A stretch of DNA of 64,000 bases from Adiantum capillus-veneris (Eukaryota > Streptophyta > Polypodiopsida > Polypodiales > Pteridaceae), in contig CM043960.1 in NCBI GenBank assembly GCA_014529385.2, forward strand, positions 28,425,396 to 28,489,395, read 5' to 3'. The notes below the pieces were generated by a model. The model was not told the origin of the DNA and made no database searches. It saw nothing but the letters and a program-made list of their open reading frames with translations. Within the stretch, counting starts at the first letter, position 1. The number at the start of each line of letters is the position of its first letter. This document shows positions 1-11,987 of this stretch, one piece after another. A program made the translations under genes and the position numbers.

Positions 1-2
1 AA

Positions 3-2696
3 GAGAACTTCTTTATCTCTCCTCTCAAGCATGAGTATGTAATCCTAGGGGAACCATGGTTTGACCGCCTGGCTATCAATGTTAAATTTCTTGAAAGGAG
101 AATCTCCTTTAAGTTCAAGGAAAAAGACATGTATATAGATGGTAAGGAAATGGGTAACACTATCCCCATTGTACATACATCAGCTTTCAACAAGTCACTA
201 AAGAGCTCTATTTCCATGTACATGATTTTTGTTAAAGATTCTCAAAATGAACCTAATGCTTTAGCAAAAGAAAATAAAAGCAACCAAAAGGAATTAGAGT
301 TATCCAATTTTCTCAAGGGGTTTCAAGATGTTTTTATTGACAACATCCCTTGTGAGCTACCTCCTAAACGAGGTAATGATGACCATGCAATTGAACTTCT
401 TCTAGTAAGTTCACCACCTAACAAACCTCCTAATAGAGTTTCTCAAGCTCAACAAGAGGAGATTATGCGGCAAGTGCATGAGTTAGTTGAGAAGGGCATG
501 GTTAGGCCTAGCTCCTCTCCATTTTGCTCACCTGTGCTATTAGTGCAAAAGAAAGACGGCACATATCGTATGTGTGTCAACTATAGAGCACTAAATAGGA
601 TCACTATCAAGAATAGGTTTCCCGTTCCACGGATAGAAGACCTATTTGTAAGCTTTAAGGATTGACCTACTTCCGTAGGATTGACCTAAAAAGTGGCTAT
701 CGTCAAATAAGGATAGTTGATCAAGACATTGTAAAGACCACATTTCGCACCACATTTGGTCTTTATGAATACATTGTCATGCCTTTTGGCTTGACCAATG
801 CACCAGCCACATTCAACCGCTTGATGGCGAAGCTGTTTATACCTCATTGAACCTTCACTGGAGTGTTCTTTGATGATATTATCATCTACTCTAATTCATT
901 AGACGAACACAAGAAACACCTCAAGTAATATTTCAAGTTTTGAGAGAGAATAAACTTTATGTTAATCGTCGAAAGAAAAGTGAATTTTTCTTGCAAGAGA
1001 TTCAATATTTAGGTCACATTATCTCTCAAGATGGCATCCAAATGGATCCATCAAAGCTAGAGGTAATAAAAGGATGGCCTAAACCAAGGAATCTTCATGA
1101 ACTAAGAAGCTATATAGGTATGTGTACATACTATAGACGCTTCAGAGAAAAGTTCTCACAAATTGCGGGACCATTACATGACCTAACAAAGAAAAGCGTT
1201 AGGTATACAAGGTCTGCTAAGGAGAACAATGCTTTCGAAAAGCTCAAAGATAAGCTTATCTCTCAACCTGTTCTTACACTACCGGATCTCTCAAAACCAT
1301 TTGAGGTCCAATGTGATGCTTGTGGTGATTGCCTTGGAGCTGTTTTGCTCCAAGAAGGGCACTCCATAGGCTATGCGAGTCGAAGGCTCGACCCTGTTGA
1401 GCAAGCTCTAGGCATATATGAAAAGGAACTCCTTGCAGTTCTACATGCCTTAGACTCATGGAAGCACTATTTATTGGGGACTCCTTTCATTCTGCGAACG
1501 GATCACCAAACTCTTAAGTACTTCATGACGCAGACCAAGCTCTCCGACAAACAAATGAGGTGGGAAAATTTCCTTTCGCAATTTCATTTTCATATTCCTC
1601 ACATTGTTGGCAAACATAATCAAGTAGCTGATCCACTCTCAAGGCGACTGAGAGTGAATGCGGTTTCCATAGCAAGTCACAATGATCTATCTTCAAGGAT
1701 AGATGAGTATGCTATTGATCCCGATTTTAGAGATGTGATTTCAGCCCTTGCATTAGAGAAGAAAAAAGATCCATTTACTTTACAAGATGGTTATCTTCTC
1801 TATGGAAATAGACTGTGTTACTAACTCACTACGTGAGAAAGTAATGTATGAATCACATGCTCCACCTTATGCGGGGCATAGAGGGATTCAGTCTACCTTA
1901 AAGGGAATTGAAACATATTTCTATTGGCCTACCATGAAAGTGAACATACAAGAGTATGTTTCTAAATGTGTGGGATGCCACAAGACAAAATTTGATAGAG
2001 GGAAGCAACTTGGATTGCTTCAACCCTTGCCAATTCCTAATTCACCATGGGAGAGCATATCCATGGATTTTATCTTTGGATTGCCTAAGTCTATCCATGG
2101 GAATATGGACGATAGTAGACAGGTTCAGTAAACAAGCTCATTTTTTACCTGTCAAAAAGACTATCAAAGCCCATCAAATGGCAACCCTCTTCATTTCACA
2201 AATTTTCAAGTACCATGGCTTGCCAATGTCCATAGTGTCGGATAGAGATCCTAGAATGACCAGTAATTTCTGGAATGGTCTCTTTGAGAATTTAGGGACA
2301 AGGCTAAACTTCTCTTTGGCCTATCATCCACAAACGGATGGCCAAAGTGAAAAAGCTAACCTAACCATTCTCGATCTACTAAAAGCCTATGTAACGGAAG
2401 TAGATCAAAGATCCCAATGGGAGAAGTACTTACCCTTAGTGAAGTATGCTTACAATAACACTGTACATACTTCCACGGTAAAAGCACCTTTCAAGGTAAT
2501 TGAGGGAAGATCAAAAAGTCCCTTGCTACTTAAGGTACATGGGAAGATATTTGCTGCAGATGAGTATAGCCGAGACCTACAAGAATCTTTTCAAACACAC
2601 ACACTCTCACACGGTCTATGTGAGAAGAAAGAAAAAGACTATCTCTTCCCAAGCTTTAATGGAGATCTCATCACCTACTTCAAGCTTGTGAGATAG
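3..2696 (+). pseudogene. R1 pol: protease end, RT, RNase H, integrase (broken)
   Basis: Frame 3 is open from position 3 and gives the protease C-terminus (VILGEPWF), then RT with [13 protein letters not shown] and [10 protein letters not shown]. The frame stops at 663 and resumes with DLKSGYRQI and [12 protein letters not shown]. After another stop at 848 the catalytic FFDDIIIYS block follows, with stops around 926 and 941. A long intact piece (940-1824) carries YLGHIIS, RSYIGMCTYYRRF and RNase H (CDACGDCLG, EKELLAV, RTDHQTLKYF, VADPLSR). Integrase follows in two overlapping frames (1787-2131, 1956-2696): HRGIQ...CVGCHKTK zinc binding, MDF, SDRDP and GQSEKAN for the D-D-E core. A frameshift lies near 2105. 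The domain order is the normal Ty3 order. The last 100 bases of the frame are LTR sequence read through. Confidence 0.85.
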
Positions 2697-3298
2697 AAGC
2701 CTACATCGACACACTCTTGGCATGTGGATGCAAATCCAACCAAGAGCCAAGCTTCAATGCATGCTCATCTCCTCTACCATGCTAATTACTAAGCTAAGCT
2801 ATGCTAATATGAGTGATTAGGTGAGGAGATGTACATCTTTCTCGTAAGATACTCCTTCTTCCTCTCAATCTACTCTCATACCCTGCTAGCTCTCACCATC
2901 TTCGAAGGTGTGTGAGGTCTTGGGTCTGAGACCGGGGATAATTGATGTTGTGTTTGCTAAGTGCATGAAGCTTTCATCTTTATTGCACTAGCTAGTCTTG
3001 AAGGAACACAAAGAATTGTATTGTACAATGTCTCTCTTGATGGGAGAAACCATAATACAAAGCCTTTTGGAGGGGGGACCGGCTCCATGCAAATCCGGTC
3101 CTCAACTGTTGTCAATAGCTTAATTTCTCTCTCTTTTGAAAGTATTGTTCATGCTATCTAACTAGGTGTTATGCTTTTTGTTGCTCTCTCCACCCAAGCA
3201 CTCTTGTAATTCTCATTAGGAATCTATTCTAATGAAATGCCCACTATGTTCATGCTAATTTCCGCTACACACAAGTTTTTAGTCCATTAAATGTTACA
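2595..3298 (+). repeat. R1 3' LTR (5'-truncated)
   Basis: This segment aligns by eye with 7440-8124, the R2 5' LTR. Shared blocks include AAGCTTTAATGGA, CAAATCCAACCAAGAGCC, CATGCTAATTA, CTCACCATCTTCGAAGGTG, GGTCTTGGGTCTGAGA and the terminal CATTAAATGTTACA. It starts abruptly inside the LTR, directly after pol sequence, so the LTR front and the integrase tail have both been lost. Confidence 0.75.
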
Positions 3299-3910
3299 TT
3301 TTATACCTTCGCTCCCAGTTTCATGGTAAAAAGCTAGAGTTGTCATAATCTCATTAGAAATTGCATTTCCGGCTTTGAAATACATTCGGGTAGTAGAGAC
3401 AAGTTATGCGAGAGTTGCCACTGTCAATTGGCATTAAAATTACAATTACATATGAGATATAATAAATTGGAATCTTCCAACACTCCCCCTATCCTATTTC
3501 ATATCATCTATGACATGAGTTAGAGCCGTGGTTCCTTTTAAGAATAGCATTTTTCTTGCTCCTTAATTCCATTGCAATACTTCTTTGATAGCTCTTGATC
3601 TTCAGGGGTAAAGGGTCTCATGGTGTCAATGGATTGGAATTCCATTGCATGGTAGCTGACAAACCTTGCTCGGATGTCGTTTTTTGGTCCAAAATAATTA
3701 GTGTTCAATGTGAAAAACCACATGTAGAAGGCTCCTTCAAATGTGTTCATGTAATAGGAGGGCACAAAAATCAGTCAACCAAGGATGCCATGGAGAAATT
3801 TTTCATCTAGCTGCTGGCTAAGATCATACACCCATCCCATGATACCTTCCAGGAAGGACATCCATGGCCGTTCTACAACCCAGGGTTTATGATCTTGTTC
3901 CGTCATTTGA
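3299..3910 (-). mobile_element. R8: minus-strand stub of an R3/R5-like element
   Basis: Read on the minus strand, a fragment of the conserved 3'-ORF domain (3538-3900) is followed by a purine tract (GGATAGGGGGAG, 3483-3494) and by a TG start at 3482 that looks like the beginning of a 3' LTR (TGTTGGAAGATTCC). This order, ORF then polypurine tract then LTR, matches R3 and R5. The LTR is cut off at the R1 boundary near 3299. Confidence 0.55.
3538..3900 (-). pseudogene. R8 fragment of the conserved pre-LTR domain
   Basis: Minus-strand reading shows WVYDLSQQLDEKFLHGI (about 3900-3780) and then MNTFEGAFYMWFFTL, FGPKND and RFVSYHAMEFQ. These align with R5 (CYDLSGQPSEEVLYGFY, MLAFEEAFYIGLFT, RFVGYSAIELK) and R3 (AYDLSGQPSKEVIHALY, QAFEEAFYTGFFT). 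The Y-D-L-S and F-E-x-A-F-Y blocks are the best-kept parts. It is a third copy of an unrecognised domain. A frame break lies between the two halves. Confidence 0.6.
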
Positions 3911-3983
3911 ATTTGGATCTTCCATTGCTCGTTTGGATTTTCTAGTAGATTTTTAGGAAAGAAATAAAGCCAAAAATTATCTA

Positions 3984-4370
3984 GAAATTACCCAAAATTA
4001 GGTAAATTATTTTAATTGAAGAAAATAAACTTTTTGCTATAGACCAAATATTTAGGCCATTATTGGTCTATTTTTTGTACTTTTTCTCAATTTTTGACCA
4101 TATTTGACCCTATAATTAGAGGCAAACATATGAAAACTTAAATATACAAGAGTATGGGGTCAAAATAATGCCAAAAATTACCAGAACTAGGTAAATTATT
4201 TTCGATGAAGAAAACAAAATTTTTGCTATAAACAAAATATTTAGGCCATTATTGGTCTTTTTTTTTGCTTTTTCTCACATTTTGACCATATTTGACACTA
4301 TAATTAGAGGCAAAAATATGAAAACTTAGATATGCAAAGTATATACAAGAGTATGGGGTTATTTTGGCCC
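3984..4370. repeat. AT-rich tandem duplication, unit about 190 bp
   Basis: Two diverged copies in direct orientation, beginning near 3984 and 4175. Shared blocks are TAGGTAAATTATTTT, TTTTTGCTATA, ATATTTAGGCCATTATTGG, TTGACCATATTTGA, CTATAATTAGAGGCAAA and ACAAGAGTATGGGG. No coding potential was seen. Confidence 0.8.
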
Positions 4371-6335
4371 TAACATGACCCGATCCCACTCTAAGTACTT
4401 ACGAGCATTACTTAGCATTTGTTGGAAAAAATCAAATCGCAATAAAATGCAACAAGGTTTAAAGCAATGTCGAACACAAGGCTCGATAATATGTATAATT
4501 CATTTAGCAATGGGTTCCATATTGCAACCTCCCCCCTCCAACTAGTGAGTCCTTATGAATGTTTCTTGGTTGTAGGAACATTGCAGGGGCAATCAAAAGT
4601 GTGACTAAATGGGAGGCCTTGTATTGCGGCCCTATGCATGCGTTCATAGAATATGCATAGAAGAATTATGTTGTGCAAGATGGAGGTCATAAGCATGTGT
4701 GCTTATGGGAATTCGCTGACAAGGATTCCTATGCTAAGCATTGTGATGATCAATTCAACGATTGTTCACCATCTAATTTCTTTTGTAGCAGTTGGGCTCT
4801 TTCCCTAATGGATAATTGAAAGAATTCTTTCGACTGGTCTCTAGGTGATTCCATGTGTTTGTTGGGAATCCATACTTGTTTGGATGCTAGTTTTCTTGGC
4901 TTTGGATGGCAGAATAGTCAAAGATCATCTCAAGGTTGACTACACTGCCAAGGAGGCCCAAGAAACGATCTAAGAAAAAATCAAGCTTTTAGAGATAGCC
5001 ACAACAAAAATCCAACTTGAGGGGTTGCAAAAGAAATGCAAGAAAACCCGATGATGGAAGGATCAACGCAAAAAACTAAAACAAAAATAAAAATAATAAT
5101 ATAGTATAAATAAATAATAAAATGAACAGGTAATTCAGGGGGATAAGTCGCCTGAGCGCTTGCAAAAAGAACAAGAAAACCCAATGAAGGATGACTTACC
5201 TCTTGCACAGGTGGAAAACAAAGAGAAGAAGAAATTATAGAGATTTTGAAGATAGTAGCAAAGTGGACAGTGTGCCAGCCGGTACTCACAACTATCATCC
5301 CTCGCCAAGTGCACAAGCAAGAAAATGAGAAGAAATCTATAGCGGTTGAGGAGCCGAGGCTAATTTAACTCACCAACAAGGCATGCTCCTCAATTGTACC
5401 TCTAGAGCCTAGAAAAGAAGAAGAGTAAGCACTACCAATGGAGCCGGCAATGCCACAGCAACAACAACCACACCCACATCAAGTCTCAAGCATGCGGCTC
5501 TCATCAAGAAACTTGTTGAGGAAGCTAGACAAAGATATGATAAAGAAAGGTATGTAGTACGCTCATCTACCGATAGATCACTAGAAGACACTGCAAAAAA
5601 ACAATGCAAAAAGTGATGCCCAAGAATCTCCTCTATAGGGAACAATTTCTCAAATCCGACCTACTGAAGATTATTACACCAGTAGAGCTCGAAGATGAGG
5701 TTCTTGAGCCCCAATTATCCTATGTCCTACTCAAGTAGCTAACAAATGAAGACAAAAAGAACCTAATCACTACTGCCAAATTCAAAGGGAAGCTATTGAC
5801 ATTGGGACTTTCCAAGAATGGACAACTGAAGAATTCATAGCAACACGGCCAAAGTGGAAGATAGCCTTCATGGATGAGTACAAGAATGAAATAATGGCCA
5901 ACTCGTTTGTGGCAGTGCACTTATAGGTCAACTCCACATTTTGCCCTATCATCAGATGCAAGACCTGGCTGGAATTCAAGTGACTACATCATGCTCATCC
6001 ATAATGGCTGAACTACTCAAATTTTGCAGTGCCCAGCAGTTCTTCCTTTATTGAATATATATGCGTCAGGCACTCAAACAGATAATCAGATTAGTGTGTA
6101 ACAGGTCGAACATAGCATGCAAAATGATGCTAAAGATGTTTTATATTCTATATGTCTACATCAACAAATTCAAAAACACAAAATCCACACAGGAATGCAA
6201 CACCCCCTACACACGCTTGTACCATCAATCGGAAGCAGACCAATGGGAGCAACTAACATTAAGGCTCAACCAATACACATCAAAAAAATCAAAGACCATG
6301 TAGCTGCCTCACTCAGCAAAGGTCTTGTTGGGGAG
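4371..6335. other. Unassigned decayed sequence
   Basis: No reading frame could be assigned to a family. Plus-strand fragments read like old coding sequence, for example about 5490-5600 (charged, lysine/arginine-rich) and 5640-5860, but stops occur every few dozen codons. The end (6320-6335, TTGTTGGGGAG followed by TGTTGAGG) resembles a polypurine tract next to an LTR start, so part of this stretch may be the interior of another lost retroelement. Confidence 0.4.
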
Positions 6336-8124
6336 TGTTGAGGCCAATCAATAGCTACTAATAATTTTCAGATGTACACTTTGGCAAGAAGCAATCAAGA
6401 TATCCCATCCTCACCCTGCATATCATTTTCTACCTAACATCACTTTTTGGTGCCCGACGGGCAATGTAGATTCTCGAGCCATCCTTTTGTAAAAGTCTAC
6501 TCTGTAGTGAATTCAAAGACATGAATGAGTAAATAATGTCATTGGATTCACTAACAGCTTGTCATAATAACTAATATCTAATTCTCCTAAATGATTTTCT
6601 CATGTTAAACTGATCATTTAATATGGGGAAGTAATAGGGGAGAAAAGGCTAGATTATTGGTAAGGCTAGCAAACCGATCACAGTAGGGATCCAAAGGAGG
6701 GAAAATAGGGATCCAAAGGGGGACCATCTGCAGAAGATCAATGTCCAAGCAATGGGCTTCAAAGACCTAAGGTTCAGCCCATTAAGACTTCCAAACTGCT
6801 AAGGTTCCAAATTTCAAAGGGTAAGTCCAAATGGTCAAGCTTAAGGAAATTGGATGCTTTGTAATTGTACACAAAGTCTTCCTAGATCCCTACAAGGGAG
6901 GGGGAGGGCCCTAAATGTAGGGGAAGAGAGAGAAACAGGTGAGATAACACACACACACTCAAAGGCTCCCCTTTACACAAAGACCATAGTGGACACATGT
7001 CACGTTCCTAGCTCAGTTGCCCCCAAAGTGTATTCAAATCCTATTGGATGACCATAGAGGTGGACCAATGAGAATTAGGCGAGAGTAAATTTAGTCTAAT
7101 TAATTTTAAAAAAAATAAAAAGAACCAATGGAAATTAAGTCTCCTGGATAATTATTGGATAGCCTGTCAAGGGGTCCAATAGGAATTAAGCAGCCCAATG
7201 GCTTGCTTAATTCCTATTGGCCAGAAGGGGAAAAGGTCCAATGGGGATTTAAATGAATTAAGTTATTTATCTAAGCTCTCTCTAAAGGGGAAAGAGGGAC
7301 ACTTGTTAGAAGGCTCTTCATTTGACCACTTAATTCCTATTGGCTAAGTTTGGAAAGGTCCAATAGGAAGCCAACAAGAGGAATTAGCAAGAGGGGTCAG
7401 CCAAGATGAGAGAGGGGCCTGATTTGTGAAGGCATTATTCCACACACACTCACACTAGCTCATGTGTGAAGCAAAGAAGACTCTCTCTCCTTCTCAAGCT
7501 TTAATGGAAAGCTGATCATCTACTCCAAGCTTGTGACAAGGGAGGCCTACACCAACAACTCTTGGCTTTGTGATGCAAATCCAACCAAGAGCCAAGCTTC
7601 AATGCATACTCATCTCCTCTACCATGCTAATTATTAATCTATGCTAAGCTTTTATGAGTGATTATGTGAGGAGATATACTTCTTTCTTGTAAGGATACTC
7701 CTTCTTCCTCTCAATCTATCCTCATACCCCGCTAGCTCTCACCATCTTCGAAGGTGTGTGAGGTCTTGGGTCTGAGACAAATGAGGAATTGATGTTGTAT
7801 TTTAAAGTGTTTGCTTTGTGCTTGAAGCTTCCATCTTCATTGCACTAGCTAGTTATTGAAGGTGATGGGGGAAACCTATAAAACAAAACCTTCCAGAGGG
7901 GGGACTGGCTCCATGTAAATTTGGTACTCAAATTTTGTCAATAGCTTAATTTCTCTCTCTTTTGAAGTATTGTTCATGCATATCTAACTAGGTGTTATGA
8001 TTTTTGTTGCTCTCTCCATCAAAGCACTCTTGCTTTGCTCATTAGGAATCTATTCTAATGAAATTCTCACTATGTTTATGTTATTTTCTGCTACACACAA
8101 GTTACTAGGCCATTAAATGTTACA
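6336..8124 (+). repeat. R2 5' LTR (left limit uncertain)
   Basis: The 3' limit is firm: TTACA at 8124 is followed directly by a primer-binding site, and 7440-8124 matches the R1 3' LTR. The 5' limit is uncertain. TGTTGAGGCC at 6336 is a plausible TG start but would make an LTR of about 1.8 kb. Between 7020 and 7370 the sequence carries many CCAAT/ATTGG boxes in both orientations. Confidence 0.55.
7176..7220. repeat. Perfect 17-bp inverted repeat around CCAAT boxes
   Basis: The left arm CCAATAGGAATTAAGCA (7176-7192) and the right arm TGCTTAATTCCTATTGG (7204-7220) are exact reverse complements around an 11-base loop. Related CCAATRGGAATT-like words occur at about 7026, 7062, 7125, 7239, 7332 and 7353, all within the R2 LTR. 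This could be an enhancer-like cluster or a hairpin. Confidence 0.8.
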
Positions 8125-8125
8125 T

Positions 8126-8137
8126 TGGTATCAAAGC
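8126..8137 (+). other. R2 primer-binding site, initiator tRNA-Met type
   Basis: TGGTATCAAAGC begins one base after the LTR end. It matches the common plant initiator-Met primer-binding site TGGTATCAGAGC with one difference. Confidence 0.85.
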
Positions 8138-8528
8138 ACAAGGTTTACCTTTTCTTGCTCAAGAAGGGAGGTCCTCAAGCTAGCTGTAAATGGTTAGTAT
8201 TATTAATTGCAATTGAGTAAGTAGAATAGGGATTTTTCAGCCTTGCAGTGTGTTGCTTCGTGCAGATAACGGGGCATCACCGTTGAGAGCTATGGTCTTA
8301 ATAGTGGAGTCCTACAGGGATTAACCACTATTGAGCTATTAGAAGCTAGACAAGAGCCGACACTATTTTGGTGTTGAAAGACCCTCTCTTCTATTCCTTG
8401 CAATTAATGATAGTCGAGCCATGGGTACAGGAGCTTGAGTGATTTTCTAAAGGCGTAAAGACGAGTAGCAACTAGGGCTTGAAGTGCCACAGTACACCTA
8501 AAAAAGTTTACACCTAAAAGTTGTTAGA

Positions 8529-10554
8529 ATGGCTGACAATAGTAAAAAGAGTAAAATTAATGTTGATAGCTTTGATTTTGGTAATAAGCACGCTACTAAT
8601 GATGCCCCTATTCTTGTTAACTACCTTGTTTCTAGGCTTCAACAAGCCATGGGCAATCCATCCCTCCAAAGTGAAGTGCAACGGCAGCTTCGTGCTCATG
8701 GGATTGTCCAAACTCCCCACCAAGAAGAGAGAGTACCTAGGAAGCCTCCTTGTGATACTTACAAAAGAGGCCTCTCTCCGATTTGGGAAGAAGAAGAGAT
8801 CCGTACGAAGGGCTCAAATATCTACTACTTGAAGACGCATCTTCTTCTCAAAGGAGAACTCAAGAGCCCCCACAGAAAGAGCGAGAAAGAAGTGAGTCTC
8901 CTGCCACTTCAGTGGAGATGGCTCCATGAAGGCTGCGGGCAAAACACTCTCCATCACCCCCTAAACGGAGAAGATCATTGCACACTTCTCCAAACCATAA
9001 TTCAAAGAGGGATGACAGAAAACAAGAGAAGAAAAAGGGGAGAAAGAGGTCACCTTATTCTCCATCTTCTTCATCCTCTTCCTCTTATGAAGAAAGTGAT
9101 GATGCAGACAAGGAGGAACAAGGCAATAAAAAGGCGAGAAAGAGGTCACCCTCTTCTCCATCTTCCTCAAATTCTTCATCTTCTGAAGAAAGCGAAGGTG
9201 AAACTTTTGAACCACCAAAAAGAAGAGGCCATAGGAAATCCTATGCCGCATGGAAGAGGTCGTCGAAGCTCAAGAAGTTCAAAGAGGGAGGAAAGAACAT
9301 CTCTTTCCTTACCTACAATGGCACCTTTGGTGCTACGGACAAAGTCTTGGCCTTTATTTAACAATTCAATGCATCGTTTGGAGACAAGGGCTTCACGAAA
9401 TCCTCAAAGGTACATCATGTAGCTATGCATTTTCAAAAGTCCACCAGGCAATGGTGGTCTAGCCTACGGAAAATGGTGAAGCTCCACGAACATGGAAAGC
9501 TTTAAGAGCTTCCATCATGAAATAATTTTTGGCTACCGATGCCAACGGCAAAGTACTCACCGAATGGCAAAGATTGAAGCTCTCTCCCTACGAATCTATT
9601 GACAAATATGTAGACAAGTTTTAGGACGTACATCTCAAAGCCACTGTCTTCAAAAAGATAAGTTTTGGAGAGAAAAAACAACAATTTTGTGCGGGTCTAA
9701 CTAAAGATATGGTGGAGTATGTCAACTCCCAAAGTCCACGCACCATCTCTGTTGTCATACACCATACCATGGTGGCTTCACGAATCCATTTCCAACAAGG
9801 GGCTAAGAAAAATCTTAAGTCCACGTAGAACAAGGACTGTAACAATGAGCCTAAGGGGAAGGACAATGTCCAAAAGTCTCCTAAAAGCAACGCCAACAAC
9901 AACAAAGCTAAGGAGATGGGAGTTTATAAAGGCAAAAATAAACTCTCTCTTTTGAAGAGCTTGAGCGTTATCATAAAGATAACCGTTGTTTCAAGTGCGG
10001 GGAGCAAGGGCATGCCTATCGTGCTTGCCCCCACAAGAATACACGAAACGAGCCTCCTAGAGCTACCTTGGTCAAAATCCAAGAAGAGGAAGCTCACCAC
10101 AAAGGATCTCCTCTATGCCATGCTTGGGGAAATGTAAGAGAACATGATGCTTTTATTCTCTTTGACCCTGGTTCTACTCACAATTTCATATCTACAGAGT
10201 TGGCCACCAAGCTAGGCATTCAATCCTATGAGATGGGAGATGTCCTACCCGTCCATGGTGCTTTCAAGGGGCAAATCAGTCACTCCCTTAATTGGGAAAT
10301 TGAGGCTCCATGTCCAAATCTATGTGGACAAAGAGGACTTCTTTATCTCTCTTCTCAAGCATGAGGATGTAATCCTAGGGGCACCATGGTTTGATTGCAT
10401 GGCTTCCAATAATAAATTCCCTGAAAAGAAAATCTACTTTAGGTTCAGGGAAAAAGATATGTACATAGATGCTAAGGAGTTGGGTAACACCATACCCATT
10501 GTATATACGCAAGATTTCAATCAGTCAATAAAGAGCTCTATTCTGTGTACATGA
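8529..10554 (+). pseudogene. R2 gag and protease (broken)
   Basis: The gag ATG at 8529 opens MADNSKKSKINVDSFDFGNK. The frame shifts within about 300 bases and the reading moves to 8978-9361, a Ser/Lys/Arg-rich linker (RKRSPSSPSSSNSSSSEE), then to a gag core with W-W and W-x-x-L spacing (9380-9720) that has several stops. A CCHC zinc knuckle is clear at about 9990-10031 (CFKCGEQGHAYRAC). The protease follows with FILFDPGSTHNFIS (about 10153-10195) and VILGAPWFD (about 10369). A frameshift splits the protease near 10230-10320. Gag packages element RNA and the protease matures the polyprotein; neither would be functional here. Confidence 0.8.
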
Positions 10555-10563
10555 TTTTTGTTA

Positions 10564-11034
10564 AAGATTCACAAAATGAACCCAATGCTTTAGCAAAAGA
10601 AAATATAAATAATCCCAAGGAATTAGAGTTATCCAATTTTCTCAAGGGATTTCAAGTTGTTTTTATTGACGACATCCCTTGTGAACTACGTCCTAAACAA
10701 GGCAATGATGACTCATGAACTGAGAAGCTTTATAGGTATGTGTGCATACTATAGACGATTCATAGAAAAGTTCTCACAAATTGCGAGACCATTACATGAC
10801 CTAAGAAAGAAAAAAATTAGGTATACATGGTCTGCCAAGGAGAATAATGCTTTCAAAAATCTTAAAGAAAAGCTTATCTCTCAACCTATGTTTACACTAC
10901 CAGATCTCTCAAAGCCATTTGAGGTCCAATGTGACGCTTGTGGTGATTTCCTTGGAGCTGTTTTTCTCCAAGAAGGGCACGCCATAGCCTATGAAAGTCG
11001 AAGGTTCAACCATGTTGAGCAAGCTCTAGGCATA
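10564..11034 (+). pseudogene. R2 pol remnant with RT deleted, into RNase H
   Basis: After the pre-RT linker ([10 protein letters not shown] at about 10626) the sequence jumps at about 10712 from GGCAATGATGAC directly to CATGAACTGAGAAGC. In R1 these points are about 700 bases apart, so the whole RT palm including the catalytic aspartates is missing. The RT thumb/RNase H start (SFIGMCAYYRRF, CDACGDFLGAVFLQEG) follows and is cut at 11034 by the R3 insertion; it resumes at 40430. Confidence 0.85.
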
Positions 11035-11968
11035 TGTTAGAAGTTGAACACACCCTACGGAAAATGACTGCTCGGCGGATAATTATTTTTTGTAATTATT
11101 CATTTATTGAGAAAACCCGACATTTCACCTTTGTAAATATTGGAGCTTACAGAAGTTTCCAGATTGTATCCCAGTTTTGACATTTAGATTGAGTAGATGA
11201 TTAAATTGGAACTTTAGGGTTTGAAATTGTAAGGTATTTATACCACTTTTTGACCTTAATGAAAAAAACCTTTGTCGTTTTAAAAAGTTTGAAGTCTGTG
11301 AGTGAGTGTACTATGTACGAGAGAGAGTGAGAGCTTCATCTTGACACTACGCACGCACCGATGATCGGAATCGAGTGCGGAGAAGTGCAACATGTTTCCC
11401 TCGACAAGAGCTATGCGCCAATACCTACATTGCGCACGTACGGTCCGGTTTTGCGAGCTCAACCTACGAACTTCATCTGGTGATTCGGTGAGCATACGTT
11501 ATCCGTTTTTGTATTACAGCATATCCACGTGTTCACATTGATGGTAGAGCTACACATTAGGCACTTTAGTTTTCGAAAATGATGACCTGCAAATTTCGAA
11601 CAAACATCCTACGTGATTTTGCACTCGGTGTTTTGGGTTGGGATTTTGGTTCATAGACCTTAGGGAAAGCGACCTATTGGTGTTAGTAGGGTCTCCTTCA
11701 ATTTCTGTGGCGTTTTGAGATTGTTTGATGGATATTCGTCTCTATAAAGCGTTGTAGGAAGTTTCCTCTTATGCACTCCTGAAGGCTGTAGCTTAGACAT
11801 TTGGGTAGAGACCTCTGTAGGAATTAGTTAGGAGTCGGTCTACGAGTGTAGGTCGACACCCTATGCTTGCTTCCACGTGCCTGCGGGTTGAGCTTTGTAT
11901 TTAGCTGACAAATCTTGTTAGGTGAGTTCTCATTGTGCTGACGTCCGCCGCGGCGTATCCGTCCAACA
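11035..11968 (+). repeat. R3 5' LTR
   Basis: Begins TGTTAGAAG and ends GTCCAACA just before the primer-binding site. It matches 39495-40429 along its length with scattered substitutions, many of transition type, so the insertion is not recent. A purine/pyrimidine-poor middle carries the words ACACACCCTACGG, TTCCAGATTGTATCCCAG and CGGCGTATCCGTCC in both copies. Confidence 0.9.
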
Positions 11969-11969
11969 T

Positions 11970-11987
11970 TGGCGCCGCTGCCGGGGA
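11970..11987 (+). other. R3 primer-binding site, tRNA-Asp type
   Basis: TGGCGCCGCTGCCGGGGA lies one base after the 5' LTR. It differs at one position from the tRNA-Asp complement TGGCGCCGTTGCCGGGGA used by many plant Ty3/gypsy elements and found intact in R7. Confidence 0.9.

Larger units (their letters stand above)
3..3298 (+). mobile_element. R1: 3' part of a chromovirus-like Ty3/gypsy element
   Basis: The sequence enters the window inside the aspartic protease domain and runs through RT, RNase H and integrase to a 3' LTR ending in TTACA at 3298. The same family recurs as R2 (6336-11034 and 40430-41640), where an initiator-Met-type primer-binding site is visible. That site and the RT motif set point to a chromovirus-like clade of Ty3/gypsy. 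No chromodomain can be seen because the integrase C-terminus has been replaced by LTR sequence near 2595. Frame breaks throughout make it inactive. Confidence 0.85.

Noticed and set aside
1-3298. Chromodomain at the integrase C-terminus of R1/R2
   Set aside because: The integrase C-terminus is missing in both copies (replaced by LTR in R1, cut by R5 in R2), so its presence cannot be supported.
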